This document shows, one piece after another, positions 42,881-55,639 of a DNA stretch of 64,000 nt. Each line of letters starts with the position of its first letter. The first letter of the stretch is position 1. Position numbers and translations under genes: made by a program. The stretch is from Chrysoporthe austroafricana (taxonomy: Eukaryota; Ascomycota; Sordariomycetes; Diaporthales; Cryphonectriaceae). The notes under the pieces are model-generated. The model was not told the origin of the DNA, did not search any database, and was given only the letters and a program-made list of their open reading frames with translations. The stretch lies in assembly GCA_001051155.2 (NCBI GenBank), contig JYIP02000009.1, positions 1,612,001-1,676,000 of the forward strand, given 5' to 3'.

Positions 42881-45800
42881 ATGTTCGTCCCGCAGAGGCT
42901 CGCCCTCCCCCTCCTCCTCAGCTGCCTAGCTATCCCATGCTGGGCCCTCAGATACTACCCGGAGTTCGTCGACTACAACCTGAACCAGAATGAGAACACG
43001 ACAGACCCGCTGGACTACTCCGGGAAGTGGGAGAACCACACATTCCACCCCTCCCCAGACAACTGGAGGTTTCCGTTCTATACCCTCTTCCTGGACCGGT
43101 ATGTCAACGGCGACCCGACGAACGACAATGCCAACGACACGGTCTTCGAGCAGGAGGTCATGGGCACGCAGCTGCGGTTCGGCGGCGACATCCAGGGCCT
43201 TGCTGACAGTCTGGACTACATACAAGGCTTCGGCATCAAGGCCCTGTATGTAGCCGGCTCGCCGTTCATCAACCAGCCCTGGGGCTCGGATGCGTACTCG
43301 CCGCTGGACCACACACTCCTCGACCTTCACTTTGGCAATATCACCGCCTGGCGGTCCGCCATCGATGAGATCCACAAGCGTGGCATGTGAGTGCTCCTGC
43401 CCACCTTTCCGCGTCCTATCTTCAAGCGGGCGGACGGAGGTCGTCTGTAGTCAGGTGGACCGCGCGTCCTGCGATACTGACTACTATGCACAGGTATATC
43501 ATCCTCGACAATACTGTGGCCACCATGGGAGACCTGGTTGGTTTCAAGGGTTACCTTAACAAGTCCGCGCCGTTTGTCCCCGAGCACGAGCACGAAGCAC
43601 TGTGGAAGGCCTCGAACGGGCGGCGCTACCACGACTTCGACTTCGGCACCACGTTCAATTCGACGTGCCAGGACTTCCCGCGGCTGTTCTGGGACAACGG
43701 CTCCGACGTCCAGACCGCCGTGTATGACACGTTCGGGGGCTGCTACGACGGCGACTTTGACCAGGTGGGTCCCCCCCCTTCCGGCGCGGCGCGTGGCCCG
43801 GGAGACGACAGCTAACCATGGCCACACGAATTAGTTTGGTGACACCGAGGCCTTCGGCGTGTACGCCGACTACAGGCGGCAGCTGACCAAGTTCGCGTCC
43901 GTGCAAGACCGGCTGCGCGAGTGGGTCCCCGACGTGAGGGAGAGGCTCGAGCGCTTCTCCTGCCTCACGATCCAGATGTTGGACATCGACGGGTTCCGCT
44001 ACGACAAGGCGACGCAGGTCACGGTCGACGCCGAGGGCCAGTTCTCATCCAAGATGCGCGACTGCGCCCGCGCCGTGAACAAGACCAACTTCTTCATCCC
44101 CGGCGAGATCACTGGCGGCAACACCTTTGGCGCCATCTATGTCGGTATGTTGCGTGCGGGCACGGCCCAGCAGCTGTTGTATGGTGGTGTGCGTGAGTGA
44201 TTGCTGACCCCCTTTTGTAGGCCGCGGCCGCCAGCCGGCCCAGTACCTCGACAGCATCGAGACGGCTGCCAACCTGACCAACGCCACTGCTTCGGGCATG
44301 GACATCTTCATCCGCGACGAAGGACAGAATGCCCTGGACGGCGCGGCGTTCCACTACTCCATCTATCGTAATCTGCTCCGATTCCTGGGAATGGACGGTG
44401 ACATGACGGCCGCCTACGACTTGGACATCGACTTCGTGGAGGCTTGGAACACCATCATGATGACCAACGACATGCTGAATGCCGAGACGGGCGAGTTTGA
44501 TCCTCGACACATGTTTGGCGCGTCGAACCAGGATGTGTTCCGGTGGCCGTCGATTACGTACGGTATAGAACGAAACCTTCTGGGCCTGGTAAGAACATTC
44601 CCTTCGCTACGCGAAATGCGCGGCCTTGCTAACCCAAGCGCAGTTCATCACCACCCTGCACATGCCCGGAATTCCCCTCCTCCTATGGGGAGAGGAGCAG
44701 GCCTACTACGTCCTCGACAATACGGCGGCGAATTACATGTTCGGCCGACAGCCTATTGCCTCGGGCCCAGCCTGGCAGGCCCATGGGTGCTATTCCCTCC
44801 TGCCCGCGACTCTGTATTTCGACATGCCCCTCAATGCCTCTCTGTACGGCTGCGAGGATGACACTGTGTCCTACGACCACCGCGACCCCAGCCACCCGAT
44901 CCGCAACGTCATCAAGCACATGTACCACCTCCGCGAGATCTACCCCGTCCTCACCGACGGGTTCTACCTGCGCGAGCTCTCCAAGTCCACCGAGGAGATC
45001 TACCTGCCCGGGTCTTCTGGCGTCGGCACCGAGACCGGCCTGTGGTCGACCATGCGCAACCAGTTCCTCGGGATCCAGGACCTCGGAGACGACGCGACGC
45101 CGATCTGGCTGGTATACCACAACCGCAACGAGTCGTACACGTACACGTTCGACTGCAGCAACAACGACTCAGCCCTCATCTCGCCATTCGATGCCGGCAC
45201 CACGGTCAAGAACCTGTTCTTCCCCCACGACGAGCTGAACCTGACGGCGTCGAACGAGAAGCTCGGCATCAACGGCTCGACGGCGTACAACGGCTGCTAC
45301 GACACCATCAGCCTGCAGCGGTTCGAGTTCCGCGCGTATGTTCCGATCGACGACTGGGTGCCGCCCCCGCCCATGATCACCAAGTTCGAGCCCGGCCACG
45401 ACACGCGGGTCTTCTCCACGGAGGACAGCACCACCGTGACGATCAAGCTCCACTTCAACACCGATATGGAGTGCGACGCGCTGACGCAGGCCATCAACTT
45501 CACCTCGATCACCCAGTCCGGCCTCACGCCCAGTATCGACAACGCCACCGTGACTTGCGGTGCCGTGACGGACACGCAGCCCGACTACTCCGGCGTCATA
45601 GCCTCGGCGTGGGGCTGGTCCGCGAACGTCACCAACCTCGCCCCCGGCATCCACCAGATCATCGTGAGCAACGCGACCACCTCGGACGGCGGTTCCTTCA
45701 CCAACTCGGTGGACCGCTTCCTGCTCCGGGTCGGAGACACAGACAACCCGCTCGTCTTCCCCACGACAGCCAACTACTCCACCACGCTCCTCAACAGGAC

Positions 45801-48800
45801 CTCGGACGGAAACCTCACCCTGACTCACAGCGCGCCAGGCGCCAGCTGGTTCCGTTACACGACCAACTGGGGCTCGACGTACAGCGACTGGCAGCGCTAC
45901 GAGCGCGAGACGTCCATCTCGGAGCTGCCGTGGAGCGGCACCGCGGACCAGGCATGGAAGGGCACGCACGTGATCGTGCAGTACTGGAGCCAGCTCCTGG
46001 GGAGCAGCAGCTACGTGACGCACGCGGACCTGGACTACGACGGCCTGGAGCGGCGGTTCCCGCACCTGTGGGCGTCGGGGCCCTTCAACGAGTACGGCTA
46101 CGACGCCGGCCTCGACAGCACGATCGAGCACACCGCGGTGTCGCTGTGGGAGTGGCACTACATGGACGAGTGGCCCGCGTACTTCCAGGTCAGCGTGTGG
46201 GGCATGAACCCGGACGAGCAGCCCGACCAGAGCTTCATCTTCGGCGACGTCGACGGCGACGGCGTGCTCGACCGCATGCCCCCGTCGTCGCTCACCGAGA
46301 CCGACATCAACATCACCGCATTCCCCCCCAAGCCGCACCTGGCCTACCGGCTCGTGATCCAGGACTCGACCCTCAAGTACGGCCTCGTCCCCGTCGGCAA
46401 CATGTGGCTCCAGCTGGTCCTGTACATCCTCCTGTGGGTCGTCCCCGTCGCCTCGGCCCTGTTCGTCGTGCAGACCTTCAAGCGCTCCTTCTACAAGATC
46501 AAGTTCAACGAGGTCGGCGTGAGCCAGGGGTCGACGGTGGCGCTGCTCGCGCGCAAGGTCAAGCGGACGCTCCTCCTCGGCGAGAAGGACAGCGAGGCGG
46601 CCAGGACGCTCATCGTGCCCGGGGCCGCGGGTGCCGGCGCGGGCGGGCCGCGCCGGCGGGTGCTGATCGCGACGATGGAGTACAACATCGACGACTGGAA
46701 CATCAAGATCAAGATCGGCGGCCTGGGCGTCATGGCGCAGCTGATGGGCACGGCCCTCAAGCACCAGGACCTCGTCTGGGTCGTCCCCTGCGTCGGCGGC
46801 ATCGACTACCCCGTCGACCAGCCCGCGGAGCCCATGTTCGTCCGCATCATGGGCCAGATGTACGAGGTCCAGGTGCAGTACCACAAGCTGGAGAACATCA
46901 CGTACGTGCTGCTCGACGCGCCTGTGTTCCGGAAGCAGACTAAGGCGGAGCCGTACCCGCCCCGGATGGACGACATGGAGAGCGCGGTGTACTATTCGGC
47001 CTGGTGAGTATCCCTTGCTTTACACACCGTACGTTCGACGTTGGGATCAGGACACTAATATTTCCGGGCCAGGAACCAATGCATTGCGGAGACGATCAAC
47101 CGATTCCCCGTCGACCTGTACCACATTAATGACTACCACGGTGCCTGCGCCCCGCTGTACCTCCTCCCGAGGACCATCCCCGCCGCCCTGTCCCTGCACA
47201 ACGCCGAGTTCCAGGGCATGTGGCCCATGAGGACGCCTGAGGAGTGCAAGGAGGTGTGCGAGGTGTTCAACCTGCCGGAGGAGGTCGTCAAGGACTACGT
47301 CCAGTTCGGATCAGGTAAGCGAGCAGACTGCGACCGTCCTCCGAGGATTGTTGAGGATCTGACACTGGCATTTAGTCTTCAACCTCCTCCACGCCGGTGC
47401 AAGCTATCTGCGCATCCACCAGCAGGGCTTCGGAGCAGTCGGTGTCTCGAAGAAATACGGCGACCGATCCTTCGCGCGGTATCCCATCTTCTGGGGGCTG
47501 TCCAAGGTCGGACAGCTGCCCAACCCCGACCCGACGGTGAGTTCAAGCGACGACGCTCCCCCATACCCTCTGGACCTCACCCGCGCGGTAGCAGAACTGA
47601 CATGGACGAATGCAGGACACCGCAGAGTGGAACACGGACGCACTGGTCAGCGAGAAACCCACCATCGACCGGGACTTCGAGGCGGGCCGGGTGGAGCTCA
47701 AGCGCCAGGCCCAGGAGTGGGCCGGCCTCGAGCAGGACCCCAAGGCTGAGCTGTTTGTCTTCGTCGGACGGTGGAGTCTACAGAAGGGTGTAAGTAATAA
47801 CCTGCTAGCCGGTGGCGAGCACTGTTAGAGCTGACGCGACACAGGTCGACCTGATTGCCGACATCTTCCCGTGGGTCTTGGAGCAGTATCCCCAGACCCA
47901 GCTCATCGTGAGTGGCAACCTGAACAGGCCGAGTAGCTGTATAGAACGACTGACTGACTGACCAACACCAGTGCATTGGCCCCGTCATTGATCTCTACGG
48001 TCGGTTCGCCGCCCTGAAGCTGGCGAAGCTGATGGAGAAGTACCCCGGCCGTGTCTTCAGCAAGCCCGAGTTCACCGCGCTCCCGCCCTATATCTTCAGC
48101 GGTGCCGAGTTCGCCCTGATCCCATCTCGAGATGAGCCCTTCGGTCTCGTGGCCGTCGAGTTCGGTCGCAAGGGTGCTCTGGGCGTCGGCGCGCGCGTGG
48201 GAGGTCTTGGTCAGATGCCGGGCTGGTGGTTTACCGTGGAGAGCACGAAGGCATCCCATCTTCTGCACCAGTTCAAGAATGCCATCGTGGCGGCCCTCAA
48301 GACCGATACGGACACACGGGCCCAGATGCGCGCCTACTCGGCCAAGCAGCGCTTCCCCGTCGCGCAGTGGCTCGACAAGCTCGAGAAGCTCCAGAACTCG
48401 GTGATCAAGATCCACGACAAGAACATCAACAAGCCCCGGAAGGGCTTCATGTCCAGCACGAAGAACCTGCTGAACCCGAGCCGGGAGAACCTGAACGCCG
48501 AGATCCAGCTGCGGGACCAGAGGCCTGCCTGGATGCAGTCCGTCACGGACCTGGGCGACACGTCCACGCTCCACGACCCCTCCCGCCTGAGCACGGCGCT
48601 CAACACGCCCGTGCCCTCGCGCCCCGGCACGCCGGGCTTCGAGCCCATGCGCGCCGGCCCCGACGCCTCCGCGCTGTCGCTGCCCTACGCGCCGGGCAAT
48701 GACTGGGGCCGCTCGGACTCACCGTCCCTGCGGTCTTTCTCCCGCCCCTTTGGGCACCAGAGGGACGAGTCTACCCAGAGCATGGCGAGCCTGGCGACCC

Positions 48801-50656
48801 TCCCTCTCCCTCTCCCCCACCCCTTTACCATGCAGAACAACGCCAGCCGGGCGTCCATACTCAGCCTCGACGAGGTCGTGGGCGAGCGCCACGACTACAA
48901 TCTCCAGAAGGTCGATCCTTTCTTCACGGACAAGGACGGCGAGTTCTACTCCGCCTTCGAGAAGAAGCTTGGGGCCCTCGACTCCCACAACTCGACGTCC
49001 GAGCTGTGTATCGAGGACTTCCTGATCCAGTCGGAGAAGGAGTGGTTCAACGAGTACCGCGACGTGAGGCTCGGCCGCGGGCGCGGGCGCGACTCGTCTC
49101 CAGCCGCCAGGGACAGCTCAAGAGGGCGGTCCGCAAACCGCTACGACCGGTCCCGGTCGCGGTCGAGGTCGATGCTGGGGCTATCCTTAGGCGGCGGGAA
49201 CCGCGCGTCTCAGCTGCGCAACATATCGTCGCCGTCGCAGCTGTCCATGGAGGTGCCGTCCTCGGACGACTCGGACAGTGACAGCACCGCCGCGGGCGGC
49301 TACGAGGCCTTTGAGATCCCCCGGGACTACGTCCCGCCCACGGGCCTCAAGAAGTACCTGCAGTACCAGTTCGGCGAGTGGCCCGTCTACGCCATCCTCC
49401 TCGCCGCCTCCCAGGTCATCGCCTCCAACTCGTACCAGATCACCCTCCTCACGGGCTCCGTGGGCGAGCCTGCCTCGAAGCTCTACACCGTTGCCAGCAT
49501 CTACCTCTTCTCCACCATCGTGTGGTACACCCTCTCCCGTACCGTACCCCTGCTGTACGCGCTCTCGGTGCCATTTATCTTCTACGGCGCGGCGTTCGTC
49601 ATCCTCGGCTTCTCGCCGCTCGCGAGCAGCAGCACGGCGCAGGGCTGGCTGCAGAACGTGGCCACGGGCTTCTACGCGTTCGCCTCGTCGTCCGGCGGCA
49701 TCACCTTCGCCTTCAACTTCGGCACCGACGGCGGGTCGACCATCTCGTCCTGGATCATGCGCCTGGCCATCATCCAGGGCGTCAGCCAGCTCTACACCCT
49801 CGGCCTCTGGGCCTGGGGCGCCACAGTGGCCGCGGCGGTCGCCGACGGCGGCTCCGAGTCCATCGCCAACAGCCCCTGGCTCCTCGCTGTATGCCTGCCG
49901 CTTGCCATCCTCCTCTGGGCTATTGGCGCCGTCCTCTTCCTTGGCCTCCCGGACTTCTACCGCGAGACCCCCGGCCCCGTGCCGCAGCTGTGGAAGACCC
50001 TCCTCCGGCGCAAGACCATCGCCTGGTACCTCCTGGCCGTCGTGATCCAGAACTACTTCCTCAGCCCCGTCTACGGCCGCAACTGGTTCTTCCTCTTCTC
50101 CTCGTCCGCGCTGCCCACCTACGCCGTCGTGCTGCTCGCCCTGGGCTTCTTCGTCGTCATGTGGTGCGCGCTCCTCCTCGTCCTCGCCCGCTACAGCGAG
50201 AGCCACCCCTGGCTCTTCCCCATGTTCTCCGTCGGCCTGGGCGCGCCGCGCTGGGCGCAGACGTTCTGGGGCGTCTCGCGGATCGGCCTCTGGCTGCCGT
50301 GGGCCGGCGGCACCGCCGTCGCCTCGGCCGTCGTGTCCCGCCTCGTCTGGCTCTGGCTCGGCCTGCTCGACGGAATCCAGGGCGCCGGCATCGGCATGAT
50401 CCTCATGCTGACCCTCACGCGCGTGCACGTCGCCGCGGCCATCGTCGCGGCGCAGGTGCTCGGGTCTATAGCGACCATCGCCGCCCGCGCCACCGCGCCC
50501 GACAAGCTCGGCCCCGGTCCCGTGTTCCCGGACCTGTCGCGGGGCCCTGGCGCAGTCGCCGGCAGCCCGTGGTTCTGGGTCGTGCTCGGGCTGAACCTGG
50601 GCATCTGCCTGGGGTACTTCAAGTTCTTCCGCAAGGAGCAGGTCAGCAAGCCATGA
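42881..50656 (+). CDS. ags1: Cell wall alpha-1,3-glucan synthase
   Basis: Makes cell-wall alpha-1,3-glucan at the plasma membrane. Ten exons (42881-43386, 43494-43764, 43835-44144, 44221-44588, 44644-47003, 47073-47314, 47376-47536, 47616-47789, 47845-47907, 47972-50656) join in phase to 2,379 residues, the family length. Order: signal peptide (1 to about 22); extracellular GH13 amylase-like domain ([47 protein letters not shown]); beta-rich region; transmembrane helix near 1072-1096; cytosolic GT5 synthase domain from about 1158 ([15 protein letters not shown], a K-x-G-G-L-G sugar-nucleotide loop; [18 protein letters not shown] near 1536); a Ser/Arg-rich linker ([20 protein letters not shown]); and a C-terminal multi-helix membrane domain from about 1950. 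Both catalytic modules look intact. All nine introns are short and consensus-spliced. Its upstream gap of 4.35 kb is unusually long for this window. Confidence 0.97.
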
Positions 50657-52803
50657 TCGCCCCGCCCTGCGGGAAGGGGGGGTGCGTGGTTTGGTAAATC
50701 TATAATGTATATATGTACATACGGTTTTTCTTTTTCTCCGGGGGGCTGGGTCGGGGTTGGGTGGTATTAGATGATAAAGATACAGAGCAATCTTAGCGTT
50801 AATGTTTTGAATCGTTGAAAATAAGTCTGTCTAGTTCCCGCGTGCAAGTGATCATGCATTCGTCTGGCATTCCTGGCGGTGGTCTGTCTGTGTGTGATTT
50901 CCAAGCAGCCTCGCCTCTCGTCTATCAATTTTATTACATGCCTGTCCCATGGCTGAAGCCTCGGGCGAAGCAGAGGGTATACGCACCTACATTCTGGGAC
51001 CTGGTTGTGCTGGTCCTGACTGTATGACCTCGCCTTGCCTTATCTTTCCACATTTCTCAATTTCTTTCGCTCATTCTCCACCAACTCACACATACCGATG
51101 GGCACAAGCCATTAGTTGGTCCATCATTCATCCATCTTTACACGAGACAAGTCTAGCCACGGGCAATGCTGACCGCAGCCAGTATGATCTCTGCTGGGAT
51201 ACTTGCTCGGCTATCTTCTGGCGTTACGTGCATATAATATACGTCTATCACCTCTCTCACCCGCCTATCTCACCTCACCTAGTAAAGTAACGTTGAGGCG
51301 GTGCACAAATGCCTGGGCATCTACACCAATGAGCCACCTTAGAGCTCCGGGTGTTGGTAGAATCAATATTGCCGAGGCACCACTTATGACGCTGACCACG
51401 ACAATACGGGGGGATGTTTGTAGTTGTTGCCTCGAAGAAGATGGCTGTGGTGACCGGCAGATGGTTCATCTCTTTCGTGGCACATACTTATCACTTATGG
51501 AGGCATACCTGCATACGTGGCCGCGGCTCAAGTCTCCAGATAAATTAAAATGCGTTGACCCCCCCTCCCGCCGTATCAACTCTACCGGGCCTACGTGACT
51601 CCCGACATATTATCGTTCGAGTGAAGTCGGACTGACTATTTATCCCCTACACACACACCCTCTCCGCCTTGTACGCGTGCGACCGTCTCGGGAGCGGCGC
51701 GAAACACGTGCGCACCTCTGTCCCATCACCAGTTGCGAGGATGTGCGACCGAGGAGGCAGCAGAATTAGTTATCTGGACCCAACAGCGGCCGCAGGGCGA
51801 CGCAAGCCTCGATCTGGTGTCGTCCCGGGTCCTACGCTGGCCGCGACATCGCCTGTTCAACGCCGCTTGCTGGGCCACCACCGCACCTCTCGGGCCTGGG
51901 GTAATTAGAGGAGGCTCCCGGCATCTGGATCAGGAGCGCTCCAGGCTGTGGTGTCGGTGTCGTGTGTCCGCGCTGTGACTGATTGAGCATCGCTGGTTGC
52001 GTTCCTCCGCCTTGCGTGGCACCGTCCACAAGCAGCATCTGCCCTCGCGAAATATGATATGAGGGAAAAAAAAAACTGTTGAGCACCAGGAAAGAAGCCC
52101 CGTCGTATCTAGCAATTTATGTGGTCGTTCACTGCCGAGATGACCAGGTGTGCAGACCAGAGACGCATGCAGTCTACCGGCGTCGGCTATGCATCCCGCT
52201 GCTTACTATCACAGGATTAATTAATAATGCGCATCATATTGCGGCCCCGGTGCGCCGTTGTGCCAAGGCGCATTTGATGTAGCATCCCGTCAAAGCTTAA
52301 ATGGAGGGATGAACTTATAAGATCCATCGACTTTCTGTTTTGGGGGTGCGCCCAACCTCGCCTTGATAGAGAGTCGAGAGTCGAAAGCTGGCTAGTTCAC
52401 CTCTGGATGCCATAATTATTTGGATGGGCTTCCTAGCAGGCTCTTTCACCTTGCCAGCGCTAACGATTCACTTGACTTGGAAGGAATTTCTGCCATCCAT
52501 TCGCGGTGGCTTCTGCAGCTTACCGTTCGATAATAGCACGCCTTTTTCGACGCGAGGTTTTCTCCTGACCTCACCGTCTTTCAAGCTTTGACTTTTCACC
52601 CGTGGACCGAGCTCTGCTTCTTTCCTCCTCCTGGACGTCCACCCACCCGACCAGTACACTCTTTTACTTTCTTACTAAGTGAAGCAGGACTCGACCTGGG
52701 ACTGCTTCTTCTGGCCTCGCCGGTTCCAACCTCGTCCAGCTGCTTCACGGCTCTTCTCAACGACGGCAAAAGCACAGAGCAGACGCCCAGGTCGCCCACC
52801 AAG
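50657..52803. other. Intergenic region, no gene seen
   Basis: About 2.1 kb between the glucan synthase stop and the GH105 gene. Mostly mixed or AT-moderate sequence with short frames only. CT-rich DNA from about 52.55 kb onward probably forms the GH105 leader. Confidence 0.5.
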
Positions 52804-54564
52804 ATGCTCGCCCTCAACATCCTCGCGGCCCTCACCGCCGCGTTGCTGCTGCTGGCTTCTCCGGCCTCCGCCGCTACTTGCAGCAGCCACCTCCCCTCCT
52901 CCTCCTCCGCCCCGTCCTCAGCCCTTCCTGGCAACACAGGCGAGCCCACCGCCGCCGACCTCGCGGCCGCCTACTCGACCCGCATGATCTCCTCCATCAT
53001 CACTCGCCAGCAGGGCCTCGTCTCGAGCGGCCAGGTCACCTCGACCCTGGAGTCGGGCCTCGTCGCCCTGTCCATCCAGGCGTGGCTGAGCCTCTACGAC
53101 CCATTGTCTTCTTCTACCTCCTCCACCACTTCCCCCTCGCCTACCAACACCACCGCTGACGACGGAGACGGCGGCGACACCACGACCGCGGCTACCTTCC
53201 GCGCGTACGTGGGCGCCATCCTCAGCGGCCTCTCCGCCACCGACGGGTTCACCAACGTCACGGACGCGGCGCTCCTGCCGCTGGACAGGCTGACCGTCGC
53301 GCAGGCCATCCGCAACCTGCAGTATGAGAGCGGCGCGGGCGACGGCGTCCCCGGCCAGGAGCAGCCGGGCGTGGGCGTCGTGGGTGGTGGTGGTGGTGGT
53401 GCTGGGTGGAACGACACCGCCGCGCCGCCGAACCAGCTGTCGATGCAGGAGACGCTGGCCCTGGATGTGCTGAACACGAGCCTCGCTGTCCAGGAGAGGA
53501 ACCAGTATGGCGGGTTCTGGTATGTATCTTGATATCCCTTCATCCACAATCATGCTCTGTCGATACACTATATATGAACAGCATCATATGAACCCAGTAC
53601 CTTTGCCACCCTCTCATCGTATAGCAGACCACGACAAGCCGCCAAACCCTCCCTTCTCACAATAAGCCCTCTTCTCACCGACTGACACCAATATAGGTAC
53701 TACACCTACCCCTCCTGGTCCTACCTGGACGGCACCGTCTCCTTCCTCCCCTTCATGTCCGCCGCCCCGTCCCACTGGTCCCCCGCCGACGCCCTCCTCC
53801 AGATCCAGCTCCTCTACGCCGCCTGCCGCGACCCGTACGACTCTGGCCTCCTCGTCCACGGCTATGACGCCTCCCGCACCGCCTCCTGGGCTAACCCCAC
53901 CAACGGCGGCTCCCCCTACGTCTGGGGCCGCAGCCTCGGCTGGTACCTGACCGGCCTCGTCAACGCCTGGGAGGAGCTCACCACCGCCGACGGCGACGAC
54001 GACGCGGCGCAGGGCGAGACGGACCCCAGCCGCAGCCGCAGTGCGGACGACCGGTGCGGCGGCCAGGCCGGCTGCGCCGAGCTCGTCGACACCATCCAGG
54101 GCCAGTTCGGCACGCTCGTGCCGTCGATCGCGCGGTACGCGGACCGCGACACGGGCGCCTGGTGGCAGCTGCCCACGTTCCCGGGCCGCGCGGGCAACTG
54201 GCTCGAGTCGAGCTCGACGGCGCTGTTCACGTTCGCGATCCTCAAGGGCCTGCGGTTGGGCCTCCTGCCGAACGAGGAGGTGCCCGTCGCCGGTCCGAAC
54301 GGCACGTACGGCGGCGCCAACGGCACCATGTACCTGCAGGACGTCGCCCTCCGCGCGTACGCGTACACCACCGCCCGCTTCGTCGAGGACTACGGCAACG
54401 GGACGCTCGGCTACAACGGCACTGTCGCCGTCTGCAGCCTCAACTCGACCGCCAGCTACGAGTACTACGTCGGCCGGCCCATCGACCCCAACGCGCCGCT
54501 GGGCGAGGCCGCCTTCGTCCTCGCCAGCCTGGAGGTGGAGCGCCTGGGTGGCGCCGGCGTTTAA
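52804..54564 (+). CDS. Secreted GH105 unsaturated rhamnogalacturonyl hydrolase
   Basis: Removes the unsaturated galacturonyl residue left on rhamnogalacturonan oligomers by PL4-type lyases. Two exons (52804-53519, 53697-54564; the split Trp codon joins GGFW to YYTYPSW) give 527 residues. A signal peptide of about 22 residues (ALTAALLLLASPASA) is followed by a Ser/Pro-rich mature start. The (alpha/alpha)6 barrel shows MQETLALDVLNTSL, WSYLDGTVSFLPFMS, LQIQLLYAACRDPYDSGLLV, HGYDASRTASWANPTNGGSP, WGRSLGWYLTGLVNAWEEL, RDTGAWWQLPTFPGRAGNWL and ESSSTALFTFAILKGLRLGL, all in the family order. Low-complexity inserts (Ser/Thr/Asp near residues 98-120 and a poly-Gly stretch near 195) enlarge it compared with bacterial YteR (about 370 residues). 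Secretion and the PL4 gene at 33 kb suggest one pathway. Confidence 0.88.
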
Positions 54565-55639
54565 GGGTTCAGGGGCTGCCTCCGTAGGCGGGCATTGCCA
54601 TGTCTGCTTGGCTTGAGCATGTACCTCGAGTGCTCCAGCTCTGCATCCAGACTGCCTGGGTTGGCTAGCCAGGCGACGTTGAGACATAATATTGACTCTT
54701 TCCACACGCACACAGCCGGACGGCTGACCGACCGACAGCCTATCACAAGAGTAAGTCGTTGGGGAAACGAAACAAAAGAAAAAAAAAAGAAGGATAAACG
54801 AGAAAACAAAAAGGAAGCGTGGCGCATTGTATCATAGATAGATAAACTGCAGGCATGCCCAGCACTAACTGACCAACCGATCGATGGACGGAAGGATTCA
54901 TGCGCGCGGGATGACTTCACGACGACAGGACCCTATGGCCCGACCGGGCACGAACAGATAGATGAGGGTAATAGCGAGGAAAGACGTCACTTGTATATTA
55001 GGGTCCCATCCTCCCCGCGGAGGGAGACAGACCACCAGGCGTGATGAGCCAGCCTGTGGGGGCCCGTCGGGTGAAGATGGCGTACACGCGCGCACGCTTG
55101 ATAATTAAACTGCCCCAAACAAGCGCCCGCCTGCTCTCATTCTCGTTCTCCTGTTTGCCCGCGATCCGTACCGTGCCACGTCTATCGCCCGTCCCGCCCC
55201 GTCTCAGAACTCCAGGCTGTCTTGCATCCAGTCATTATGATGCGTGTGTATTAAAAGGAAAACCAATCCCTTCACCCCCATCACCCCCCCCCCCCAAAAA
55301 ATAAAGGCCCCGTTTCTGGCCGTCAAAGACCACGAGGAACCAACAAAATCAATCCTCACAGCCCATGCCGCGCTTTGTGGGTCGGGAGCCAGTAATTCCC
55401 AACGGTCACTATCCATTACCCAGATCCAAGAGCGGAAAAAAAAAACCCCCCCGCCATCCGGGGCCTCAGGGTCCCCTTCGTGCTTAGCATCACATCACGG
55501 TGTGCCTCCTCTCAGCAATTCCACGAGATCTTATCGGTGAGACGGTCATTCCACCACTCAGGACACGCCTCGGGGGAAGAGCCACCCAACGGCTCCGGGA
55601 AGCCCTCCAGTTCTTCTGCGCCCACCACCGGGGCCTCCG
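54565..55639. other. Convergent intergenic region
   Basis: 3' flanks of the GH105 gene and of ATG26. It contains an A-rich run (54776-54788) and a C-run followed by A-run near 55285-55300. No gene recognised. Confidence 0.5.

Noticed and set aside
45169..46884. 571-codon antisense frame within AGS1
   Set aside because: Mirror of a GC3-rich coding exon; Val/Leu/Asp/Arg-rich composition without motifs. No independent evidence of coding.
45042..46943. 633-codon open frame in a second + frame inside the glucan synthase gene
   Set aside because: It overlaps the strongly conserved AGS1 frame. Its translation is Arg/Pro/His-rich without domains, as expected from a GC-rich third codon position.
49187..50428. 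413-codon antisense frame opposite the AGS1 membrane domain
   Set aside because: Highly charged Glu/Arg/Gly text produced by reading the hydrophobic GC-rich exon backwards.
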